Made by a program: the position numbers and the translations under genes. Shown in pieces: positions 25,151 through 34,890 of a stretch of DNA of 40,838 nt. This DNA comes from Deltaproteobacteria bacterium. Its GTDB lineage: Bacteria > Desulfobacterota > DSM-4660 > Desulfatiglandales > Desulfatiglandaceae. The stretch is from contig JAFDIS010000022.1 in assembly GCA_019307945.1 (NCBI GenBank), positions 1-40,838 of the forward strand, written 5' to 3'. Within the stretch, counting starts at the first letter, position 1; each line of letters opens with the position of its first letter. Below the pieces are notes generated by a model. That model had not been told where the DNA came from, made no database searches, and saw only the letters and a program-made list of their open reading frames with translations.

Positions 25151-27286
25151 ATGACCTCCAAACGCATCCTGATCTTTGCGCCACTCGCACTCACCCTGTT
25201 TCTGCTTCAGTCATATCTCTGGGTGCCCAGCTACGAGGAACAGACCCGGGGCAACCCCCACCGGCTCGAAGAATACATCGACGGCTCCATCGGCGACGCA
25301 AGCCTCCTCAACCCGGTGCTGTCGGCCGACTCGGCGAGCAGCCAGATCGAAGGCCTGGTGTTCGAGGGTCTCCTGGACCGCGACGAAAACCTCCACTTCA
25401 GGGGCCGCCTTGCAAAATCCTGGGAGATCAACGAGACAGCCTACTTCTACGTGAACCCCAGGGCCCGGGTCCCGGGCCTGGGCGCGGCCGAGGGGGACCG
25501 CCTGGCCGAATTCATCCGAGAGGCCGTTCGAAAAGGGGCGTCAGGGGAAACCTCCCTGGCCCGATCTCTATCCAACATCCGTGCCGTGTCGGTGGTCCCG
25601 CCGCGGACCCTCCAAAAAAACTTCCGGGAAAAGGATCCGAAAGATCCGAAGAAGACCTTGGTGGTCAGGGTGCGGGCAAAGGCCCCTGCGCGTATCCGTC
25701 TGGACCTCAAGACCGTGGACCAGGACCTATTCACGAACCTGGGCATCCTCCTGGGAAAGGAGTACTTTTCTTCTTTCAGGGCCGCGGACTACGTGGCTGT
25801 GACGGGACCCGTGCCGGCCGAGCGCTTTTCCTATTACGCGCGAAAGATTCTCCCGGCGGTTGAGCACAACCCGGTACTGGTTTTTCATCTGAGGCCCGGG
25901 GTCCGTTTTCATGACGGCCATCTGTTCGACGCAGGGGATGTGAAATTCACATATGAGGCGATCATGAACCCGGCGAACCTTTCCCCTCGTATCGCGGACT
26001 ATGAGCCTGTGAAATCCGTGGAGGTGGTGGATCCCCTAACCGTCAGGATCACTTACAAGCGTCTCTACTCCCCCGCCCTAGGCACCTGGTCCATGGGTAT
26101 CCTGCCCGAACACCTGCTCAACGAAAAGGCCCTGGCGGCCGAGGCCCGTGCCCGGGGGCTGGACCCCCGTAAATTCAGCCTGCGTGAAAGCCGCTTCAAC
26201 AGGCACCCGGTGGGGTGCGGGCCCTTTGTGTTTCGAGAGTGGGAATCGGACCAGTACATCCTGCTGGACCGATTTGAGGATTACTGGGAGGGTCCTCCCA
26301 ACTATGGGCGGTACGTCTACCGGATCATCCCGGACCTCCTTACCCAGGAGATGGAGTTTTACGCCGGCACCATCGACAGCTACAACGTCCAGCCCCACCA
26401 GGTCCGGAGGCTCAAGGCGGACCCCCGCTTTCAGAGTTTTTCAGGCCTCTCATTCGGCTACACCTATATCGGGTACAACATGAGGCGAAAACCCTTCGAC
26501 GATCCGAGGGTGCGCAGGGCACTGGGCATGGCCATTGATGTGGACAAGATCATCCGCTATGTGCTCCACGGGCAGGGGGAGCGCATCACGGGACCTTTTC
26601 CCAAACAGACAGACTATTACAACCATAACGTAACCCCTCTGCCCTACGACCCGGAAGGTGCGCTGAAACTCCTGGCCCGGGCGGGCTGGCGCCGTAACGC
26701 CCAAGGCTGGCTTGAAAAGGACGGAAAACGCCTCCGGTTCACCCTGATCACCAACAGCGGAAATGACCTGCGTAAGGCGGTCCTTGCCATCGCCCAGGAT
26801 TCATGGAAAAAGATCGGCGTGGACGTGCGTACCGACCTCCTTGAATGGTCCGTTTTCTTGCAGGAGCGGGTGGACAAAGGGGATTTCGACGCGCTGATCC
26901 TGGGGTGGATGATGGGAATCGAGCCGGACCTTTACCAGATCTGGCACAGCAGCCAGAGCGGACCTCACCAGCTCAACTTCGTGGCTTTTGGAAACCGGGA
27001 GGCCGACGATCTCATCGCTAAGATCCGCCGGGAGTACGATTTTGATCGGCAGGTGGCCTACTGCCGCAGGCTGCACGAGATCATAGCCAGGGAGCAGCCC
27101 TATACCTTCCTCTACGTGGGCAAGTGGACCGCGGTCCTGGACAAACGGATCGTGATAAAGCGTGTGGACGAGGCAGGGCGTGTGCACTATGAGAAGATCC
27201 GGCCTACCAAGACCGGAAACTACACGTTTTACTTCAACCGGTGGATCAAGCTCCCGGAGGCACCCGGGTTCGCCATGGACGGATGA
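25151..27286 (+). CDS. Extracellular solute-binding protein, peptide/nickel (SBP family 5), with a 154-residue insertion
   Basis: 711 residues, about 150-200 longer than usual DppA/OppA proteins. An N-terminal hydrophobic segment (residues 5-24) has neither lipobox cysteine nor clear cleavage site, so it may stay as an anchor. The family start EEYIDGSIGDASLLNPVL...LVFEGLLDRDENLHFRGRLAKSWE ends at residue 92. The expected next strand, FHLRPGVRFHDG, appears only at 245. Between them sit about 154 residues rich in charged groups that match no family I recognise. The rest is normal: VKFTYEAIMNP, DPRVRRALGMAIDVDKII and FDALILGWMMG. It should deliver peptides or a similar ligand to the permeases encoded directly downstream. 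Confidence 0.88.
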   Translation: MTSKRILIFAPLALTLFLLQSYLWVPSYEEQTRGNPHRLEEYIDGSIGDASLLNPVLSADSASSQIEGLVFEGLLDRDENLHFRGRLAKSWEINETAYFYVNPRARVPGLGAAEGDRLAEFIREAVRKGASGETSLARSLSNIRAVSVVPPRTLQKNFREKDPKDPKKTLVVRVRAKAPARIRLDLKTVDQDLFTNLGILLGKEYFSSFRAADYVAVTGPVPAERFSYYARKILPAVEHNPVLVFHLRPGVRFHDGHLFDAGDVKFTYEAIMNPANLSPRIADYEPVKSVEVVDPLTVRITYKRLYSPALGTWSMGILPEHLLNEKALAAEARARGLDPRKFSLRESRFNRHPVGCGPFVFREWESDQYILLDRFEDYWEGPPNYGRYVYRIIPDLLTQEMEFYAGTIDSYNVQPHQVRRLKADPRFQSFSGLSFGYTYIGYNMRRKPFDDPRVRRALGMAIDVDKIIRYVLHGQGERITGPFPKQTDYYNHNVTPLPYDPEGALKLLARAGWRRNAQGWLEKDGKRLRFTLITNSGNDLRKAVLAIAQDSWKKIGVDVRTDLLEWSVFLQERVDKGDFDALILGWMMGIEPDLYQIWHSSQSGPHQLNFVAFGNREADDLIAKIRREYDFDRQVAYCRRLHEIIAREQPYTFLYVGKWTAVLDKRIVIKRVDEAGRVHYEKIRPTKTGNYTFYFNRWIKLPEAPGFAMDG

Positions 27287-27298
27287 GAAGGAGGAACC

Positions 27299-28258
27299 TT
27301 GTTTTCATTCATCGCAAGGAGTCTGATTCAGAAGGTCATCACCCTGTTTTTCGTGGCCGTGATCTCTTTCCTGATCATCCACCTGGCACCGGGCGATCCC
27401 AGCCAGGTGGACCCTCTCAATCCCAAGTTCACGCCGGAGATGGTGGAGCGTTTTCGGTCCCAGTTTCACCTGGACGAACCTTTGCATGTGCAGTTCGCTC
27501 TTTTTTACAAGGACCTTTTCACGGGAAAGACCGTCTCGTGGAAGGACAACCGGCCCGTACTGGACAAGATCTGGGAGCGTTTCCTGAACAGCCTGCCCCT
27601 TTTCATCGTGGGTACGCTGCTCACCTGGACCCTGTCTTTCCCCGTGGGGGTGGCCTCGGCCATCCGCCGGGGAGGCCTCTATGACAGGACGGCCACGTTT
27701 CTGTCGTACCTGCTCATTTCCATCCCGGGGTTCTTTTTCGCATACGTGATGATCATCTTCGTGGTGACCCGGTTTCATGTGCCGGTGATCGGCATGGAGA
27801 CCTTCGGCCTGAACGCCTCCTCCTGGCTCCACGCGGCCATGGACCGGGTATGGCACCTGCTGCTCCCTTCCATCCTGGGGGCCACGGGGGGCATTGCGGT
27901 GCTGTCGCGCTATGTGCGGAGCCAGATGCTGGAGGTGGAGGGGCAGGACTATGTTCGGACGGCCAAGGCCAAGGGGCTGCCGGAAGACCAGGTGCACTAC
28001 CGCCACGCACTGCGCAACGCGCTCCTGCCCTTTGTCACCATGTTCGGGTTGGTTCTCCCCGGGCTCATCGGCGGCTCGGTGATCATTGAGTCCATCTTCT
28101 CCTGGCCCGGCATGGGCCGGATGGCCTACGAGGCGATCCTGGCCCGGGACTACCCGGTAATCCTTACCGTGAATTTTCTATCGGCGGTTCTGGTCCTGGT
28201 GGGAACTTTCATCTCGGATCTTCTCTACCTGGTGGTGGACCCGAGGATCAGGCTGTAA
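27299..28258 (+). CDS. ABC transporter permease, DppB/OppB family
   Basis: 319-residue inner-membrane permease. TM1 (about residues 11-30) is followed by the periplasmic segment PGDPSQVDPLNPKFTPEMVERFRSQFHLDEPLHVQFALFYKDL typical of DppB. A core of five further membrane segments carries the coupling EAA loop as GQDYVRTAKAKGLPEDQVHYRHALRNALLP. Start TTG 27299 has AAGGAGG at 27288-27294, only four bases away. It lies 12 bases after the binding-protein stop. Length and motifs are ordinary. Confidence 0.92.
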   Translation: MFSFIARSLIQKVITLFFVAVISFLIIHLAPGDPSQVDPLNPKFTPEMVERFRSQFHLDEPLHVQFALFYKDLFTGKTVSWKDNRPVLDKIWERFLNSLPLFIVGTLLTWTLSFPVGVASAIRRGGLYDRTATFLSYLLISIPGFFFAYVMIIFVVTRFHVPVIGMETFGLNASSWLHAAMDRVWHLLLPSILGATGGIAVLSRYVRSQMLEVEGQDYVRTAKAKGLPEDQVHYRHALRNALLPFVTMFGLVLPGLIGGSVIIESIFSWPGMGRMAYEAILARDYPVILTVNFLSAVLVLVGTFISDLLYLVVDPRIRL

Positions 28259-28308
28259 CGGCCAAGTTGAAACCGGCGCCGGTCGAATAGCCGGCGAGAC
28301 GGAAAGCG

Positions 28309-29481
28309 ATGAACGACGAGAGGGAAAAAGCGATCCTGGGCGTTTCGGACAGAGAGGTCCTGCCCCCTGCCGAGGGGAGGCTTCGGTCTTTCTGGAGGCT
28401 TTTCAGGAAAAACCGTATGGCCATGGCGGGGCTGGCGGTCTTCGGGCTGTTTCTGGCCACTGCCCTGGTGGGCCTTGTCCTTACCTCGGGCACGGATCCC
28501 CTCATGGACCCTGCCACCGTGAGACTCCAGGAAAAACTTCGCCCCCCCCTGTCCAAACCCAACCTGGCCATGCTACGGCCAAAGGAAGTCCCGGCCCTGG
28601 GAGTTTATCTGTTCGGCACGGACGATCTGGGCCGGGATGTGTTTGCCAGGATGCTTCAAGGAGCATGGGTTTCTCTCACCGTGGGTTTCGTGGCCGTGGG
28701 CATCTCCGTGATCGTGGGGATCTTCCTAGGGGGCATCGCGGGCTACTACGGTCCCAGGCCCGTCCGGGCGGACCGCGTGGGGGCTTCGGTCCTGCTGACC
28801 TTGGGGGCGGCCCTGCTCTTTACAGGATCCGGTGTCACCGGGGGCGCAATCCTGGTGGCGGGGCACCTCTTCCTGTTCTGGGATCTCTTGTGGGGAAGGG
28901 TTCCCTTGTTGAGGGAAAAGATGCCCTGGGTCCGGGTCCTACGGGTCCCGCTCTTTTCCGTGGACACCCTGCTTATGCGCCTCGTGGACATCATGCTCTG
29001 TTTCCCGAGTTTTTTCCTCATCCTCACCGTGGTGGCCCTGCTCCCGGCGAGCATTTACAACATCATGATCGTTATAGGGCTTACGAGCTGGATGGGGACC
29101 GCGCGCTTCGTGCGGGCTGAGTTTTTGTCCCTGCGGGAGCAGGATTTCGTGACTGCGGCCAGGGCGTTGGGGGTGGGGGATTTGCGAATCATCTTTCGGC
29201 ACATGATCCCCAACGCCGTGGCCCCGGTTCTGGTCTCGGCCACCATCGGCATCGCCACTGCCATCCTCACGGAGGCCGGTCTGAGTTTCCTCGGCTTCGG
29301 GGTGCCGCCCCCGCATGCCACGTGGGGGAATATCCTGTCTGATGGAAAGCGGTTCATATTCGACGCCCCATGGCTCACCTTTGTCCCGGGCGTGGCCATT
29401 CTGGTAGTGGTCTTGAGCTTCAACCTCTTCGGGGAAGGCCTGAGGGATACTCTCAACCCCCGGCTCAAGGAGAGGCACTAG
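28309..29481 (+). CDS. ABC transporter permease, DppC/OppC family, with an extra membrane hairpin
   Basis: 390 residues, against about 300 for DppC. N-terminal LFRKNRMAMAGLAVFGLFL and FGTDDLGRDVFARMLQGAWVSL are canonical. After GIAGYYG (residue 148) the family normally continues at once with a short loop into the next helix, VDTLLMRLVDIMLCFPS. Here that helix starts only at residue 218. The roughly 69 residues between include a hydrophobic hairpin (VGASVLLTLGAALLF and GAILVAGHLFLFWDLLW). The EAA loop is intact: REQDFVTAARALGVGDLRIIFRHMIPN. This is the second component of the same transporter to carry an insertion. Confidence 0.9.
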   Translation: MNDEREKAILGVSDREVLPPAEGRLRSFWRLFRKNRMAMAGLAVFGLFLATALVGLVLTSGTDPLMDPATVRLQEKLRPPLSKPNLAMLRPKEVPALGVYLFGTDDLGRDVFARMLQGAWVSLTVGFVAVGISVIVGIFLGGIAGYYGPRPVRADRVGASVLLTLGAALLFTGSGVTGGAILVAGHLFLFWDLLWGRVPLLREKMPWVRVLRVPLFSVDTLLMRLVDIMLCFPSFFLILTVVALLPASIYNIMIVIGLTSWMGTARFVRAEFLSLREQDFVTAARALGVGDLRIIFRHMIPNAVAPVLVSATIGIATAILTEAGLSFLGFGVPPPHATWGNILSDGKRFIFDAPWLTFVPGVAILVVVLSFNLFGEGLRDTLNPRLKERH

Positions 29482-29484
29482 GCC

Positions 29485-30507
29485 ATGTCACGAAACCACG
29501 AACCCCTGCTGCGCGTTCAGGACCTGGCGGTCCACTTCCGGGGCGAGGAGACCCTGGCCCGGGCCGTGGACGGGGTGAGCTTCGATGTGTGTCGCGGAGA
29601 GACCGTTTGCCTCGTGGGCGAGAGCGGGTGCGGGAAGACGGTCTCGGCACTGGCGATCCTGGGCCTCGTGCCCTGCCCGCCGGGCCGTATCGCGGGGGGC
29701 AAGATTTTGTTGGAAGGAGAAAATCTCCTGGAGATGGAAGAAGAGGCCCTTAGAATGGTGCGCGGAAAACGGGTGGCCATGGTGTTTCAGGAGCCGCTCA
29801 CCTCGCTCAACCCGGTCTTCACGATCGGAGATCAGATCGCTGAGGCCATCCGCGCCCACGAGGACGTGTCCAAGGAGGAAGTAAGACAAAGGACCATCCG
29901 ACTCCTGGAGGACGTGGGGATTCCTTCCGCAGTCGAGCGGTACGGTGCATATCCACACGAATTGAGCGGCGGGCAGCGGCAGCGGGTAATGATCGCCATG
30001 GCCCTGGCCTGTGGTCCCGACCTGCTCATCGCGGATGAGCCCACTACTGCGCTGGATGTCACGGTCCAGGCCCAGATTCTGCGCCTCGTCAAAGGGCTTC
30101 AGGCCTCGCGGGACCTTTCGGCGCTTTATATTACTCACGACCTGGGCGTGGTGGCCCACATTGCCGACCGGGTCTATGTGATGTATGCAGGCCTGATCGT
30201 GGAGCAGGGCGACCGGTTCCAGATATTCAAAGAGCCGAAACACCCTTACACCACGGGACTCTTGGCCTCACTGCCGGATCGAAAGCGTAAGGGGACGCCC
30301 CTGGCGGGAATTCCGGGCACAGTGCCCGACCCTGCGCGGAAACCCCCAGGCTGCCCGTTTCATCCCCGCTGCGGGCATGCTGTTCCGGCCTGCGGGGAGG
30401 CGCTCCCCGATTTCTTCGACTACGGGCAGGGGCATCTGGCCCGTTGCCCGGTGATATACGAGGCACAGGGCGCGCCTGTCAGTGACACGGGAAAGGGAGG
30501 AACATAA
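29485..30507 (+). CDS. ABC transporter ATP-binding protein, DppD/OppD family
   Basis: 340-residue ATPase. Walker A GESGCGKT at residues 45-52, signature [15 protein letters not shown], Walker [14 protein letters not shown] and switch histidine ITHDLGVV are all present. The C-terminal oligopeptide-transporter domain has a cysteine cluster ([21 protein letters not shown]) that in relatives can hold an Fe-S cluster. It starts three bases after the DppC stop. It is the usual first ATPase of a heterodimer with the next gene product. Confidence 0.94.
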   Translation: MSRNHEPLLRVQDLAVHFRGEETLARAVDGVSFDVCRGETVCLVGESGCGKTVSALAILGLVPCPPGRIAGGKILLEGENLLEMEEEALRMVRGKRVAMVFQEPLTSLNPVFTIGDQIAEAIRAHEDVSKEEVRQRTIRLLEDVGIPSAVERYGAYPHELSGGQRQRVMIAMALACGPDLLIADEPTTALDVTVQAQILRLVKGLQASRDLSALYITHDLGVVAHIADRVYVMYAGLIVEQGDRFQIFKEPKHPYTTGLLASLPDRKRKGTPLAGIPGTVPDPARKPPGCPFHPRCGHAVPACGEALPDFFDYGQGHLARCPVIYEAQGAPVSDTGKGGT

Positions 30508-30510
30508 CCT

Positions 30511-31494
30511 GTGGCGGGCCGCAACGGTACGAACTTGAAAGTGGAGGGCCTGCGCAAGTATTTCCCGGTGCGCAAAGGTTTCTTCCAGCGGGTCTCGGGC
30601 TGGGTCAAGGCGGTTGACGGCGTGGACTTCGAGATCCCCCAGGGAAAGACCTTGGGGCTGGTTGGTGAGAGCGGATGCGGCAAGTCCACGGTGGCCCGTC
30701 TCGTCCTGAAACTGCTCGAGCCCGATCTGGGCAGGATCATATTCCAGGGGCGGGATATCGGGCCCCTTTCCTCATCGGAGATGAGGCCCCTGAGGCGCAG
30801 GATGCAGATCGTGTTCCAGGACCCCTACGGGTCCCTGAATCCCCGCATGACCGTGGGCCAATCCATCGAAGAAGGCCTGCGGACCGTGGGCATAAGCCCC
30901 AGGGCCCGGAAAGATAGGGTGCTGGGGCTCCTGGAAATGGTGGGACTGCCTGCCGAGGCAGCGGACCGATATCCCCATGAGTTCAGCGGCGGCCAGCGGC
31001 AGCGGGTGGGCATCGCCCGGGCCCTGAGCGTGGAGCCTTCGCTGGTGATCTGCGACGAGCCTGTCTCGGCCCTGGATGTCTCCATCCAGGCGCAGGTGAT
31101 CAATCTCCTCAATGATCTCCAGGAGAGATTCGGTCTGAGCTATCTTTTCATTGCGCACGATCTCAACGTGGTGGGATACATGAGCGACCGGGTGGCGGTT
31201 ATGTACCTGGGGAAGATCATGGAGTACGCTCCAGCCGAAATCCTGTTCGAAAACCCGGCCCATCCCTATACCAGGGCCCTGTTGGCCGCCGCCCCGGACC
31301 CGGATCCCGTGACCGGCAAGGGACTTGCAGTGCTGAGCGGGGAAGTGCCGAGCCCCCTGGACCCGCCGCCCGGGTGCAGGTTCCAGGGGAGGTGTCCGCT
31401 GGTGGAGGACCGGTGCCGAAAGGAGGATATTTCCATGTATGTCTTGGCCCCGGGTCACGAGGTGCGTTGCTGGAAGGCGGCCCGTGAGGAATGA
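30511..31494 (+). CDS. ABC transporter ATP-binding protein, DppF/OppF family
   Basis: 327-residue ATPase. Walker [10 protein letters not shown] (residues 52-60), [17 protein letters not shown] (the DppF-type Q-loop region), signature [15 protein letters not shown], Walker [15 protein letters not shown] and IAHDLNVV. The C-terminal domain has [18 protein letters not shown], again with the cysteine pattern. It starts with GTG 30511 behind AAAGGAGG, three bases after DppD. The stop is 15 bases before the likely promoter of the tRNA genes, so this gene closes the transporter operon. Confidence 0.94.
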   Translation: MAGRNGTNLKVEGLRKYFPVRKGFFQRVSGWVKAVDGVDFEIPQGKTLGLVGESGCGKSTVARLVLKLLEPDLGRIIFQGRDIGPLSSSEMRPLRRRMQIVFQDPYGSLNPRMTVGQSIEEGLRTVGISPRARKDRVLGLLEMVGLPAEAADRYPHEFSGGQRQRVGIARALSVEPSLVICDEPVSALDVSIQAQVINLLNDLQERFGLSYLFIAHDLNVVGYMSDRVAVMYLGKIMEYAPAEILFENPAHPYTRALLAAAPDPDPVTGKGLAVLSGEVPSPLDPPPGCRFQGRCPLVEDRCRKEDISMYVLAPGHEVRCWKAAREE

Positions 31495-31508
31495 GCCCGA
31501 TTTTCCCC

Positions 31509-31540
31509 TTGACTTTTGAGCAAAATCCGGGCAATATACT
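31509..31540 (+). promoter_or_regulatory. Likely promoter of the tRNA-Gln/tRNA-Glu pair
   Basis: TTGACT at 31509-31514 is a near-consensus -35 box. TATACT at 31535-31540 looks like a -10 box but the spacing would be 20 bases; CAATAT at 31532-31537 gives 17. The A/T-rich patch sits nine bases before the first tRNA. Confidence 0.5.
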
Positions 31541-31548
31541 GTTTTTAC

Positions 31549-31622
31549 TGGGGGATCGTATAGTGGCAATACGACGGGTTCTGGCCCCGTTAACCGAGGT
31601 TCGAATCCTCGTCCCCCAGCCA
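31549..31622 (+). tRNA. tRNA-Gln (anticodon CTG)
   Basis: The acceptor stem TGGGGGA (31549-31555) pairs with TCCCCCA (31612-31618). The D-stem GTAT/ATAC, the anticodon stem ACGGG/CCCGT with loop TTCTGGC, and the T-arm CGAGG-TTCGAAT-CCTCG all fold. The anticodon CTG reads CAG, hence glutamine. CCA is encoded at 31620-31622. The fold was done by hand and every stem pairs. Confidence 0.95.
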
Positions 31623-31631
31623 AATCGATTA

Positions 31632-31648
31632 CCCCGCCTCCGGCGGGG
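31632..31648 (+). other. Hairpin between the two tRNA genes
   Basis: CCCCGCC (31632-31638) and GGCGGGG (31642-31648) form a perfect 7-bp stem with a 3-base loop, followed by ATTCAATTTCTT. It may help processing of a joint tRNA precursor or terminate weakly. Confidence 0.4.
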
Positions 31649-31662
31649 ATTCAATTTCTTGG

Positions 31663-31738
31663 GGTCCCATCGTCTAGCGGTCTAGGATAACGGCCTCTCA
31701 CGCCGTAGACACGGGTTCGAGTCCCGTTGGGACCACCA
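31663..31738 (+). tRNA. tRNA-Glu (anticodon CTC)
   Basis: The acceptor stem GGTCCCA (31663-31669) pairs with TGGGACC (31728-31734), with discriminator A and encoded CCA (31736-31738). The D-region CGTCTAGCGGTCTAGGATA is typical of glutamate tRNAs. The anticodon stem ACGGC/GCCGT has loop CTCTCAC with anticodon CTC, reading GAG. The T-arm ACGGG-TTCGAGT-CCCGT is perfect. The lower-GC kinase segment starts right behind it. Confidence 0.95.
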
Positions 31739-31775
31739 ATACTTAGCCTTCATCCCCACTCTAAAGTGGACCCCA

Positions 31776-34580
31776 ATGTCAAGACCACCTTTGGATGTCA
31801 TTTCCCTTGACACTCAAGACCAAATTATCCTAAGCTTTTTCCACGATAAACAACTTTTAACCATGATCATAACACGAATCATGGCCTTGCCGAGTAAAGT
31901 AAAATATTCAATAGCAGGGATGTTCATCTTCCCCTGCTTCGCCCGCCTGGTCCTTCATGGTACGGGGCATGAACATGCCTGGTACAGATACCTCATCCCG
32001 CTATTTGTAGGCGCGAGCGCCGGATTCCTCACAGGTTTGATGAAGGATAGGTGGAGCGCGCTTCGTGAGAAACTGCAATTCCTAGTCCAGGAGAAGACAA
32101 AGGATCTCAGCCGGGAAGTAATGCGACGCGGGCGCGCAGAGGGAAAATTGCAGCGCCTGAACACCTTCCTGCTTGCCACCCGGAATATCAACCAGCTTAT
32201 TGTCAGGGAAAGGGATCGGGAGAAGCTGATTCAGGGGGCGTGTGAATGTCTGGCTGGGGCAAGAAATTTCCAACAGATCTGGATCGTCCTGTCGGATGAA
32301 AGGGGTGGGGTGGTTTCCTTTGCCGGCGCTGGAATGAAGGGGGACGTGGCCCTGATGGAGAAAGCCGTCGGGAATGGGGACAGTCTCTATTGCATTAGAT
32401 CGGCAATGGAAAACCCCGGCGTGACATTGGTGAACGAACCCTCCGAGCGTTGTAAGTCGTGCCCCATGCAGGCAAGGGGGGCTTGTGGTAAGGCCATTGC
32501 CGTGCGGATAGAATACAAGGGAAAGACGTACGGGGTCATGACTGCTTCCGGTCCTGAATCAATCATAGAAGACGAGGAGGAACTCTCTCTTTTTTGTGAG
32601 CTTGCCTCTGATTTAGGATTTGCACTTTACGGAATTGAAGCGGAGGAAAAAGAGCGAGCAATACGTCAAGCACTCCAGGAAAGCGAGGAAAGGTTTCGTG
32701 CATTTATCGGGGCCACCACTTTCGAAGGCATTATCCTGAACCGGGAAGGGGTAATCGCGGACATAAACGATCAGTTCGCAAAAATGTACGGATACGAGCG
32801 GGAAGAGCTCATAGGCATGAAGGCGCTGGATACCATAGCACCGGAAAGCCGGGATTACGTCAGAAAAATGATCCAAGAGCGGCACGAGGAGCCTTACGAG
32901 GCAGTGGCACTCAGGAAAGACGGATCTACCTTTCCCATAGAAGTCCATGCAAGAACCATCAATTACCGCGGCAAGACCGTCAGGGCCGCCGCTATCCGTG
33001 ACATGACCGAGCGCAAGCTCGTGGAGGAATCTCTCAAACAAGAGGAGGAGAAATTCCGGGTACTTGTTGAAAAAGCACCCTTCGGGATATCCCTTGTCCG
33101 AAAAGACGGACGTTATACCTACGTGAATCCGAAGTTTGTGGAAACATTCGGATACAGGCTTGAAGATATCCCCACGGGCAGGGATTGGTTCGAAAAGGCC
33201 TTCCCGGACGAAGGCTACAGGAAGAAGGTCGTTTCAACTTGGCTCAATGACTTGAAAAGGTTTGAAATCGGGCAAGTGAGGCAGCAGACATTTGACGTTA
33301 CCTGCAGTGACGGCTCTCAAAAAAAGATCCTTTTCAGGTCGGTCACATTGGCCGGGGGCCACCAGTTTATTATTTACGAAGATATTACGGAAAAGGAGAA
33401 TCTGGAAAGGCAATACCAGCATGCACAGAAAATGGAAGCCGTTGGTACCCTTGCGGGTGGTATAGCGCATGATTTCAACAACCTGCTCCAGGCCATCCTG
33501 GGATATACCCAGATCCTTCTTCTAGACAGGGAGGAGAAGGATGCAGCATATGCCAGGCTCAAGGAAATCGAAAAGTCGGCACGGAGGGCGAGTGAGCTGA
33601 CCCAACAGATCCTTACCTTCAGCCGAAAGGTGGAGAGCGTTCGTCGGCCCATGGATCTCAATGAAGAGGTCAGGCAGGTGGTGAAGCTCCTGAAGAGAAC
33701 CATTCCCAAGATGATAGAGATAGAGCTTTTCTTCGAAAAAGATTTAGGGATTATTAACGCGGACCCGGCCCAGGTGGAGCAGATCATCATGAACATAGCG
33801 GTCAACGCCAGGGACGCCATGCCCGAAGGGGGAAAATTGCTCATCGAGACCGAGAATATAGTCCTTGACGAGGAATACTGCAAGACTCACCTTGGCGCCT
33901 CCCCAGGCAAATATGCGCTCCTCAGAATTTCCGATACGGGATCGGGCATGGACAAAGAAACCCTCGAGCATATATTCGAACCCTTTTTTACGACCAAGGA
34001 TATAGGAAGGGGTACCGGTCTTGGTCTGGCAATGGTGTACGGCATTGTCAAAGAGCACGGCGGATATATCATGTGTTACAGCGAACCTGGAACCGGAACC
34101 GAATTCAAGGTCTATTTCCCGGTCATTGAGCAAGAAGAACCGTTTCGCATGGGAGATGACCGGGACGGAGGTCCCGACAGTATACCCGGCGGCACGGAAG
34201 TTGTTTTGCTGGTGGATGACGAGCAGAGTATCCTTGACACGGCCAAGGAGATGCTGGGACGTTTCGGATACAGGGTAATCACTGCCGGTAGCGGGGAAGA
34301 CGCCATTCATACGGTGAAAAGGGCCGTCACAGGAGACAAGGACACACCCTTTCCCGACATTGTGATTCTTGATCTGAGCATGCCCGGGATGGGAGGGCAT
34401 GCATGCCTTGAAAGGCTGTTGGAGATGCATCCGGACATGAAAATTGTCATCGCCAGCGGTTATTCGGTAAACGGAGCCGCAAACAACACTTTGAAGGCCG
34501 GGGCGAAGGGGTTCATCTCAAAACCCTACAGGCTGGAAGAGATGCTCCGAAAAGTAAGGCGGATCCTTGATGAAAAATAA
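31776..34580 (+). CDS. Hybrid sensor histidine kinase (2TM-GAF-PAS-PAS-HisKA-HATPase-REC)
   Basis: 934 residues. Two hydrophobic segments (about 44-62 and 70-87) with a short loop lead into a coiled coil, a GAF-type domain (about 125-290, with the cysteine set [12 protein letters not shown]), and two PAS domains (about 300-415 and 420-540). Then come HisKA with His565 in [11 protein letters not shown], an HATPase ([27 protein letters not shown]) and a C-terminal receiver with Asp866 ([12 protein letters not shown]) and ISKPYRL. Active as a phosphorelay kinase by sequence. GC content is visibly lower than in the flanking genes. The start is unsure: the first 35 codons hold a TTGACA (31807) and IS-end-like sequence, so ATG 31863 or 31881 may be the true start. 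No output partner is adjacent. Confidence 0.9.
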   Translation: MSRPPLDVISLDTQDQIILSFFHDKQLLTMIITRIMALPSKVKYSIAGMFIFPCFARLVLHGTGHEHAWYRYLIPLFVGASAGFLTGLMKDRWSALREKLQFLVQEKTKDLSREVMRRGRAEGKLQRLNTFLLATRNINQLIVRERDREKLIQGACECLAGARNFQQIWIVLSDERGGVVSFAGAGMKGDVALMEKAVGNGDSLYCIRSAMENPGVTLVNEPSERCKSCPMQARGACGKAIAVRIEYKGKTYGVMTASGPESIIEDEEELSLFCELASDLGFALYGIEAEEKERAIRQALQESEERFRAFIGATTFEGIILNREGVIADINDQFAKMYGYEREELIGMKALDTIAPESRDYVRKMIQERHEEPYEAVALRKDGSTFPIEVHARTINYRGKTVRAAAIRDMTERKLVEESLKQEEEKFRVLVEKAPFGISLVRKDGRYTYVNPKFVETFGYRLEDIPTGRDWFEKAFPDEGYRKKVVSTWLNDLKRFEIGQVRQQTFDVTCSDGSQKKILFRSVTLAGGHQFIIYEDITEKENLERQYQHAQKMEAVGTLAGGIAHDFNNLLQAILGYTQILLLDREEKDAAYARLKEIEKSARRASELTQQILTFSRKVESVRRPMDLNEEVRQVVKLLKRTIPKMIEIELFFEKDLGIINADPAQVEQIIMNIAVNARDAMPEGGKLLIETENIVLDEEYCKTHLGASPGKYALLRISDTGSGMDKETLEHIFEPFFTTKDIGRGTGLGLAMVYGIVKEHGGYIMCYSEPGTGTEFKVYFPVIEQEEPFRMGDDRDGGPDSIPGGTEVVLLVDDEQSILDTAKEMLGRFGYRVITAGSGEDAIHTVKRAVTGDKDTPFPDIVILDLSMPGMGGHACLERLLEMHPDMKIVIASGYSVNGAANNTLKAGAKGFISKPYRLEEMLRKVRRILDEK

Positions 34581-34584
34581 GAAT

Positions 34585-34884
34585 AGTCCGCAAGAACGCA
34601 AGAAAGCGGGGACGCATCTTGATCTGTGATTTATGTCGTAATGTTATTCCAAGACCAAGCCATGGCAGGGCCTGCTGCGTTGCCTGCCTGTGCGTCTCCG
34701 CACGCAGACAGGCGCTTGAGATTTACTCATTGCGGGGCACCGACAAGTACGCCTCTTGCAGATCCGGTGCCCTTTGCGGGGATTCCTGAATCCTCCCGTC
34801 GCCTAGCACCTGCCTGCCGCAGGCCGCCTGCATCGGGCTGGCAGGTCTCCACCAAACTCGGAATTCGCTCAATTTGGGTCCCCG
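34585..34884 (+). repeat. Repeat-rich relic, possibly of an IS200-like REP-associated transposase unit
   Basis: The 310 bases between the kinase and the amtB remnant hold no intact gene. They contain inverted repeats: a palindromic core built on TGCGT/ACGCA within the stretch 34688-34713, and ACCTGCC/GGCAGGT at roughly 34808-34846. The lead-in GGGGACGCATCTTGATCTG...GTCGTAATG...ATTCCAAGACC resembles, from memory, the 5' flank of IS200-like REP-associated tyrosine transposase genes. A frame with RRQALEIYSLRGTDKYASCRSG follows, but no transposase catalytic motif. The identification is weak; the repeats themselves are visible. Confidence 0.4.
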
Positions 34885-34890
34885 CCTGGC

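Noticed and set aside
31663-34890. Classical tRNA-integrated genomic island with attL/attR
   Set aside because: No integrase gene and no second copy of the tRNA-Glu 3' end was found at the far side; IS-mediated change fits better.
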